Assembly (NCBI GenBank): GCA_035690725.1
Contig: DASSKF010000002.1
Span: 1-37,340 of the forward strand
DNA: 37,340 nucleotides
Origin: DASSKF01 sp035690725
GTDB lineage: Bacteria > Actinomycetota > Actinomycetes > Actinomycetales > Dermatophilaceae
Direction of reading: 5' to 3'
Numbering within the stretch: position 1 is the stretch's first letter; the number at the start of each line of letters is the position of its first letter. A program made the translations under genes and the position numbers. The notes below the pieces were generated by a model. That model worked only from the letters and a program-made list of their open reading frames with translations, had not been told where the DNA came from and did no database searches. Below are positions 32,958 through 37,340 of the stretch, in pieces.

Positions 32958-33383
32958 GTGCGCGCCGTCCTGCAGCGGGTCACCGAGGCCGGCGTCACCG
33001 TCGAGGGCGAGGTGGTCGGACGGATCGACCGGCCGGGGCTGCTCGCCCTCGTCGGCGTCACCCACGACGACGGTACCGAGCAGGTCGCGCGGCTCGCCCG
33101 GAAGATCGCGCAGCTGCGCATCCTGCGCGACGAGCAGTCCGTCCTCGACACCGGGGCACCGGTCCTCGTGGTCAGCCAGTTCACCCTCTACGCCGACACG
33201 AGGAAGGGGCGGCGTCCCTCGTGGGGGGCCGCGGCTCCCGGGGCGGTGGCCGAGCCCCTCGTCGACGAGGTCGTCGCCGCCCTGCGGGAGATGGGCGTCG
33301 AGGTCGCGACCGGCCGGTTCGGCGCGATGATGCAGGTCGCGCTCGTGAACGACGGGCCGGTCACCCTCGTCGTCGACGCCTGA
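32958..33383 (+). CDS. dtd: D-aminoacyl-tRNA deacylase
   Basis: A 141-residue cytoplasmic editing enzyme that hydrolyses D-amino acids (D-Tyr and others) from tRNAs and also clears glycyl-tRNA(Ala). The two catalytic signatures are present: SQFTLYADTRKGRRPSW (near residue 73), and NDGPVT (near residue 131), a variant of the usual NxGPVT. The length is normal. GTG 32958 follows the asparaginase stop by one base, and GGAGGGG (32943-32949) is its ribosome site. Confidence 0.95.
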   Translation: MRAVLQRVTEAGVTVEGEVVGRIDRPGLLALVGVTHDDGTEQVARLARKIAQLRILRDEQSVLDTGAPVLVVSQFTLYADTRKGRRPSWGAAAPGAVAEPLVDEVVAALREMGVEVATGRFGAMMQVALVNDGPVTLVVDA

Positions 33384-33446
33384 GGCGGTCGACGCCGCAC
33401 CCCGGACGTCGCACCCCGGTCGGTCACCACGCCGCCGGCCGGGACG

Positions 33447-33452
33447 TACGCT
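33447..33452 (+). promoter_or_regulatory. -10 hexamer (TACGCT) of the leaderless DUF2516 gene
   Basis: TACGCT is 6 nt before ATG 33459, with no Shine-Dalgarno. The same gap holds a direct repeat of GCACCCCGG. Confidence 0.6.
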
Positions 33453-33458
33453 GGACAC

Positions 33459-33809
33459 ATGAACGGGTTCGGCGCGATCGGGTTCGGCCTGGCCGGCATC
33501 ATCTCCCTCCTGCTGGCGGCGGCCGCGGCCGGGATGCAGCTGTTCGCGCTGATCGACGCCGTCCGGCACCGCCCCGACGCCTACGTGGCGGCGGGCAAGC
33601 GCACCAAGACCTTCTGGGTCGCGATCGTCGCCGTCTGCTTCGCGGTCGGCCTGCTGATCCTGCTGAGCGGGTCCAGCCCGCTGAACCTGTTCGAGATCGC
33701 CGCCGTCGTCGGCGCCGCCGTCTACCTCGCCGACGTCCGACCGGCCCTGCAACGGGTCTCCGGGCGCGGCGGGTCGTCCTCCCACCAGGGCCCCTACGGC
33801 CCGTGGTGA
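33459..33809 (+). CDS. DUF2516-family small membrane protein
   Basis: A 116-residue membrane protein with three hydrophobic segments: residues about 8-31 (GLAGIISLLLAAAAAGMQLF), about 52-70 (FWVAIVAVCFAVGLLILL) and about 76-93. The conserved loop ALIDAVRHRPDAYVAAGKRTKTFW between TM1 and TM2, about residues 31-54, is the hallmark of DUF2516, an actinobacterial family of unknown role. The stop overlaps the GTG of the next hydrolase gene by 4 nt (GTGA), so both are probably made together. Confidence 0.88.
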   Translation: MNGFGAIGFGLAGIISLLLAAAAAGMQLFALIDAVRHRPDAYVAAGKRTKTFWVAIVAVCFAVGLLILLSGSSPLNLFEIAAVVGAAVYLADVRPALQRVSGRGGSSSHQGPYGPW

Positions 33810-34630
33810 CCCCGGGACGGCTGGGCTCGGCGTCCCTGACCTCGCTGCTCGACGGGCCGGACGGTCCGATCGAGTACCTCACCACCGGCAACGGCGAGCC
33901 GCGCACCGTCTTCGCGCACGGCCTCGCCGGGTCGATCGACACCACCCGCCCGTTCGGGTCCGGGGTGCGCGGCAGCCGCACCTTCTTCCACTTCCGCGGG
34001 CACGGCGCCTCGGCGGCCCCCGAGACCCCCTGGACGTATGCCGCCCTCGCCGGTGAGCTGCGCGTCGTCGCCGACCACGTGGGCGCGACGCGCGCGCTGG
34101 GCGTGAGCATGGGCGCCGGGGCACTGTGCCACTGGCTGGAGCGGGAGCCCAAGCGCTTCGAGCGGGTCGTGTTCGCGCTGCCGGCGGTCCTCGACACCCC
34201 GCGGAGCGACGCGGCGATGGAACGGCTCGTCGCGATGGCGCAGGCCGCCGACGACCGTGACGTCGAGGGCATGGCGGACCTGCTCGCCGAGGAGCAGCCC
34301 GCCGGCCTGCGTGACACCCGGGCGGTGCGGCACTGGTGCGATCAGCAGGCCCACCGGCTGGTGGGCACACCCGTCTCCCGAGCCCTGCGCAGCCTGCCGC
34401 ACGAGGTGGCGATGGACGACCGGGAGGCGCTGTCCGGCATACCCGTGCCGGTGCTGGTGCTCGCGCAGGAGGGCGACCCCGCGCACCCGGTCCACATCGC
34501 CGAGGAGATTGCTGGGCGGGTGCCGCACGCCCGGCTCGAGGTGCTGCCCGAGGGCGGCATCATGTGGCGCCACCGGGCGCGGGTGCGCGAGCTCGTCGGC
34601 CGATTCCTCTGCGGCGACCCGGACGACTGA
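33806..34630 (+). CDS. Alpha/beta-hydrolase fold enzyme
   Basis: A 274-residue cytoplasmic hydrolase. The oxyanion segment FAHGLAGS is near residue 35; the nucleophile elbow is GVSMGAG with Ser101; candidate acid and base are the Asp in EGDPAHPV and the late His in MWRHRARV. The substrate cannot be predicted. The start is GTG 33806, overlapping the DUF2516 stop; GTG 33803 directly before it is an alternative. A cupin gene follows after about 60 bp. Confidence 0.85.
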   Translation: MTPGRLGSASLTSLLDGPDGPIEYLTTGNGEPRTVFAHGLAGSIDTTRPFGSGVRGSRTFFHFRGHGASAAPETPWTYAALAGELRVVADHVGATRALGVSMGAGALCHWLEREPKRFERVVFALPAVLDTPRSDAAMERLVAMAQAADDRDVEGMADLLAEEQPAGLRDTRAVRHWCDQQAHRLVGTPVSRALRSLPHEVAMDDREALSGIPVPVLVLAQEGDPAHPVHIAEEIAGRVPHARLEVLPEGGIMWRHRARVRELVGRFLCGDPDD

Positions 34631-34693
34631 GGCACCATGGCCGGACAGCGACCGCCGAGGAGTCGGTCACTGCCGAGCGGGCGGAGGGGTGCC

Positions 34694-35059
34694 ATGAGCC
34701 AGGTGACCGACCGCGTCCAGGAGGTCGTGGAGAGCGTGCGGCCGTGGGGGCGGTTCGAGCAGTTCGCGGTCAACGAGCCGGTCACCGTCAAGGTGATCAC
34801 CGTGGAGCCGGGCCACCGGCTGTCGCTGCAGCGGCACCGGTCCCGAGCCGAGATGTGGCAGGTGCTCGACGGCCCCCTCGACTTCGAGGTCGACGGTCGC
34901 CGGTGGAGCGCCGGCGACGGTGAGCGGGTGTGGGTGCCGCGCGGGTCGACCCACCGGATCGGCAACAGCTCCCTGCGGCCCGGCCGCGTCCTCGAGGTGG
35001 CCTTCGGGGAGTTCGACGAGGACGACATCGAGCGCCTCGACGACGACTACGCCCGCTGA
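34694..35059 (+). CDS. Cupin, phosphomannose-isomerase type II-like domain
   Basis: A 121-residue single-domain cupin. RPWGRFEQFAVNEPVTVKVI, PGHRLSLQRHRSRAEMWQVL and VWVPRGSTHRIGN match the C-terminal isomerase domain of bifunctional mannose-6-phosphate isomerase / mannose-1-phosphate guanylyltransferase, including His/Glu ligands for a metal (QRHRSRAE and the later His). It lacks the nucleotidyltransferase domain, so it may be a stand-alone sugar-phosphate isomerase or another sugar-binding cupin. ATG 34694 follows GGAGGGG at 34683-34689. Repeat copy 4 starts one base after its stop. Confidence 0.87.
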   Translation: MSQVTDRVQEVVESVRPWGRFEQFAVNEPVTVKVITVEPGHRLSLQRHRSRAEMWQVLDGPLDFEVDGRRWSAGDGERVWVPRGSTHRIGNSSLRPGRVLEVAFGEFDEDDIERLDDDYAR

Positions 35060-35060
35060 G

Positions 35061-35136
35061 GGTTGCTCGCCCCCGGCCACTTTGCTCGTCTCAAGCCGCT
35101 TCCTGCGCTGCCGCGAGCGGCCCGAGACGAGCACCC
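35061..35136 (+). repeat. 76-bp palindromic 3'-end element, copy 4
   Basis: It begins one base after the cupin stop. Here the second TGCTCG (35083) carries the GTCTC extension, and TGCTCGTCTC plus GCCGCT pairs with AGCGGC plus GAGACGAGCA (16 bp with a 2-nt mismatch). In copy 2 the first TGCTCG does this instead. The right end CGAGACGAGCAC is identical to copy 2. A weak -10 of mshA follows 13 bp later. Confidence 0.8.
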
Positions 35137-35149
35137 GGCCGCGGCGTGA

Positions 35150-35155
35150 CAGACT
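35150..35155 (+). promoter_or_regulatory. Possible -10 hexamer (CAGACT) of mshA
   Basis: CAGACT keeps A2 and T6 and lies 6 nt before the mshA ATG at 35162; no Shine-Dalgarno is present. Weaker than the other leaderless sites because of C at position 1. Confidence 0.4.
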
Positions 35156-35161
35156 CGTTGC

Positions 35162-36481
35162 ATGCCTGCGGTCCCGCCCCGCGACCTGCGCCGTGTGGCG
35201 ATGCTGAGCGTCCACACCTCCCCGCTGGAGCAGCCGGGCACCGGTGACGCCGGGGGGATGAACGTCTACGTCCTCGAGACCGCCCGCCGGCTGGCCGCCC
35301 GCGGCGTCGAGGTCGACGTCTTCACCCGCGCCACCACCGGGGCCCTCCCCGAACGCGTCGACGCCGCGCCCGGGGTGACCGTCCACCACGTGGTTGCCGG
35401 CCCGTTCGAGGGCCTGTCCAAGCAGGACCTGCCCGGCCAGCTCTGCGCCTTCGCGGCCGGGGTGATGCGGGAGGCCGCCACCCGGCCCGAGGGGTGGTAC
35501 GACCTCGTCCACACCCACTACTGGCTGTCCGGGCAGGTCGGCTGGCTCGCCGCCGACCGCTGGCGCGTCCCGCTGGTGCACACGATGCACACCATGGCCC
35601 GCGTCAAGAACGCCTCGCTCGCCACCGGCGACACCCCCGAGCCGCCCGGCCGCGAGATCGGTGAGGCCCAGGTCGTGCAGGCCGCCGCGCGGCTGGTCGC
35701 GAACACGGAGGACGAGGCGTCCGCCCTCACCGACCTGTATGCCGCGGACCCCGCCCGGGTGCGCGTCGTCCCGCCCGGGGTCGACCTCGACGTCTTCCGC
35801 CCCGGTGGCCGCGCCGCCGCCCGCGCCGAGCTGGGCCTGCCCGCCGACGCCTCCGTGCTCCTGTTCGTCGGCCGGATCCAGCCGCTCAAGGCCCCCGACG
35901 TGCTGCTGCGGGCCGCTGCGGAGCTGCTGCGGCTGCGCCCGGAGCTGCGGGAGCGCCTCGTCGTCGCCGTGCTCGGTGGACCCAGCGGCTCCGGCCTCGC
36001 CGACACCGGCGCGCTGCAGCGGCTGGCGCGCCGGCTGGGCATCAGCGCACAGGTCCGCCTCCTGCCGCCCGTCGCCAGGGAGGAGCTCGCGGACTGGTAC
36101 CGCGCCGCGGACCTGGCGTGCGTCCCGTCATACAGCGAGTCGTTCGGACTGGTGGCGCTCGAGGCGGAGGCGTGCGGGACGCCCGTCGTCGCCGCCGCCG
36201 TCGGCGGCCTGCCCACCGCGGTCGGTGACACCGGGGCGCTCGTGGAGGGGCACGACCCCGGACGGTGGGCGCGGACGCTCGCGGAGCTGCTGGGTGACGA
36301 GGTGCAACGACGCCGGCTGGGGGAGCGGGCCGTCGCGCACGCGGCCGGGTTCAGCTGGGACGCCACCACCGACCGCCTGCTGGAGGTCTATGCCGAGGCG
36401 TCCGGCCGGCGCGCCGCCCGCACCTCCCGCATCGACGACGCGCCGGCCCTCAGCGGGGTGCCCTCGGCGGTGGTGCCGTGA
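35162..36481 (+). CDS. mshA: D-inositol-3-phosphate glycosyltransferase MshA
   Basis: Transfers GlcNAc from UDP-GlcNAc to 1-L-myo-inositol-1-phosphate, the first step of mycothiol synthesis. It is a 439-residue GT4 glycosyltransferase with two Rossmann domains. MshA signatures visible are HTSPLEQPGTGDAGGMNVYV near the N-terminus, HTHYWLSGQVGW, HTMHTMARVKN, FVGRIQPLKAPDVLL, and the E(x7)E motif as ESFGLVALE (about Glu326 and Glu334). The stop overlaps the GTG of the YbjN gene, and gpmA follows; the same mshA-YbjN-gpm order occurs in mycobacteria. Confidence 0.96.
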   Translation: MPAVPPRDLRRVAMLSVHTSPLEQPGTGDAGGMNVYVLETARRLAARGVEVDVFTRATTGALPERVDAAPGVTVHHVVAGPFEGLSKQDLPGQLCAFAAGVMREAATRPEGWYDLVHTHYWLSGQVGWLAADRWRVPLVHTMHTMARVKNASLATGDTPEPPGREIGEAQVVQAAARLVANTEDEASALTDLYAADPARVRVVPPGVDLDVFRPGGRAAARAELGLPADASVLLFVGRIQPLKAPDVLLRAAAELLRLRPELRERLVVAVLGGPSGSGLADTGALQRLARRLGISAQVRLLPPVAREELADWYRAADLACVPSYSESFGLVALEAEACGTPVVAAAVGGLPTAVGDTGALVEGHDPGRWARTLAELLGDEVQRRRLGERAVAHAAGFSWDATTDRLLEVYAEASGRRAARTSRIDDAPALSGVPSAVVP

Positions 36482-36987
36482 GCGCGGAGCAGCTGCTCAC
36501 CGCGACCCGGTCCTTTCTGGACGGCGCGGGGATCGAGTGGGAGGACGGGGCCCGCGACGGCGAGCTCGTCGTCACCCTGCCGGGCGAGCGGAAACTGCGC
36601 ACCGTGTGCTCGCTGCTCGTGCGCGAGCGGGCGCTGGCCGTGCAGGCGTTCGTCGTGCGCAACCCCGACGAGAACCACGTCGAGGTCTACCGCCACCTGC
36701 TGCGCCGCAACCTGCGCCTGCCCGGACTGGCCTACGCGATCGACGGCAGCGGCGACGTCTACGTCACCGGCACCGTGCCGCTCGGTGCCCTCGACGGGGA
36801 CGACCCTGCGGGCCTGGAGCGCGTGCTGGACGACCTGCTCGGCGTCGTGCTGGAGGCCTCCGACGGCGCGTTCAACGAGCTGCTCGCCCTCGGCTTCCTC
36901 ACCTCGATGAAGAAGGAGTGGGCCTGGCGCGTCTCCCGCGGCGAGTCCACCCGCAACCTCGAGGCGTTCCGCCACCTCCTCGAGTGA
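36478..36987 (+). CDS. YbjN-domain protein
   Basis: A 169-residue cytoplasmic protein of the YbjN family, which shares a fold with type III secretion chaperones. Typical segments are VVTLPGERKLRTVCSLLVRE, NPDENHVEVYRHLLRRNLRL and MKKEWAWRVSRGESTRNLEA. The role in Actinobacteria is unknown; its constant position between mshA and gpmA suggests a conserved core gene. The GTG start overlaps the mshA stop (GTGA), indicating coupling. Confidence 0.88.
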   Translation: MSAEQLLTATRSFLDGAGIEWEDGARDGELVVTLPGERKLRTVCSLLVRERALAVQAFVVRNPDENHVEVYRHLLRRNLRLPGLAYAIDGSGDVYVTGTVPLGALDGDDPAGLERVLDDLLGVVLEASDGAFNELLALGFLTSMKKEWAWRVSRGESTRNLEAFRHLLE

Positions 36988-37001
36988 CGCGACCCGTGCC
37001 C

Positions 37002-37007
37002 TAGGCT
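37002..37007 (+). promoter_or_regulatory. -10 hexamer (TAGGCT) of leaderless gpmA
   Basis: TAGGCT is followed by 7 bases and ATG 37015, with no Shine-Dalgarno. This glycolytic gene thus has its own promoter after the mshA-YbjN pair. Confidence 0.65.
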
Positions 37008-37014
37008 CGCGCGT

Positions 37015-37340
37015 ATGACGTACACGCTGGTCCTGCTGCGCCACGGCGAGAGTGAGTGGAACGCCAAGAACCTCTTCACCGGCTGGGTCGACGTCGGCCT
37101 GACCGAGGCCGGCCGGGCCGAGGCGGTCCACGGGGGCGAGCTGATCCGCGAGGCCGACCTGCGCCCGGACGTCGTGCACACCTCCGTCCTGCGCCGCGCG
37201 ATCACGACCGCCAACGTCGCCCTCGACGTCGCCGACCGGCACTGGATCCCGGTGCACCGCTCCTGGCGGCTCAACGAGCGCCACTACGGCGCGCTGCAGG
37301 GCAAGAACAAGAAGGAGACCCTCGAGGAGTTCGGCGAGGA
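37015..37340 (+). CDS. gpmA: 2,3-bisphosphoglycerate-dependent phosphoglycerate mutase (3' end outside window)
   Basis: Interconverts 3- and 2-phosphoglycerate in glycolysis. The visible 108 residues start with YTLVLLRHGESEWNAKNLF, containing the phosphohistidine motif RHGESEWN, then FTGWVDVGLTEAG, HTSVLRRAITTAN and RLNERHYGALQGKNK, all diagnostic for dPGM. The reading frame runs off the window end, so roughly the last 140 residues of a normal 250-residue enzyme are missing. The ATG is set by TAGGCT 7 nt upstream. Confidence 0.95.
   Translation, partial: MTYTLVLLRHGESEWNAKNLFTGWVDVGLTEAGRAEAVHGGELIREADLRPDVVHTSVLRRAITTANVALDVADRHWIPVHRSWRLNERHYGALQGKNKKETLEEFGE

Overview
The window is very GC-rich, gene-dense chromosomal DNA from an actinobacterium. 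Several genes point to this phylum: mycothiol biosynthesis (mshA, mshD), a GlnR-type orphan response regulator, an XRE/HbhA-like pair, mutT1 beside ppk, and DUF2516 and nitrobindin genes. Much of the local gene order resembles the order in Mycobacterium and Streptomyces. The overall mix suggests Micrococcales, perhaps an Intrasporangiaceae-like lineage, but that is inference. I see no phage, transposase, CRISPR array, rRNA or tRNA.

Layout. 0-6.9 kb: the 3' part of a DEAD/DEAH helicase, then treY and treZ (trehalose from glucan) and a small zinc-ribbon-like gene. 7-10.3 kb: an MFS transporter with an unusual cytosolic C-terminal extension and two unknown genes. 10.4-23.6 kb: a phosphate/polyphosphate region with a DUF47 PhoU-like gene and pit on the plus strand; pstS-pstC-pstA-pstB on the minus strand behind a clear PHO box; mutT1-ppk on the minus strand; mshD; and a secreted 5'-nucleotidase on the plus strand. 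An AbiEi-like/DUF559-like orphan sits between pit and pstB, bracketed by two inverted copies of a 76-bp repeat. 23.7-27.8 kb: glnR diverges from a MoaD/ThiS-like gene, followed by a membrane protein, a 32-residue membrane microprotein, nitrobindin, a Fur/Nur-like regulator and ygfZ. 27.8-30.3 kb: a PIG-V-like mannosyltransferase and a repeat-bearing membrane protein, both minus strand. 30.5-37.3 kb: XRE regulator, HbhA-like protein, acidic unknown, asparaginase, dtd, DUF2516, alpha/beta hydrolase, cupin, mshA, a YbjN-domain gene and the start of gpmA.

Two patterns stand out beyond the gene list. First, four copies of a 76-bp palindromic element (2210, 12084, 13289, 35061) each lie 1-21 bp after a stop codon, in the same orientation as that gene. 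Their arms differ between copies yet still pair. They look like a dispersed family of structured 3'-end or terminator elements. Second, many genes have a TANNNT-type -10 hexamer exactly 6-8 nt before the start codon and no Shine-Dalgarno, so they are probably leaderless. At glnR/moaD the two -10 hexamers overlap on opposite strands, with start codons only 18 bp apart. The main candidates for something new are this repeat family, the face-to-face leaderless promoter pair, and the leaderless 32-aa membrane microprotein coupled to nitrobindin.
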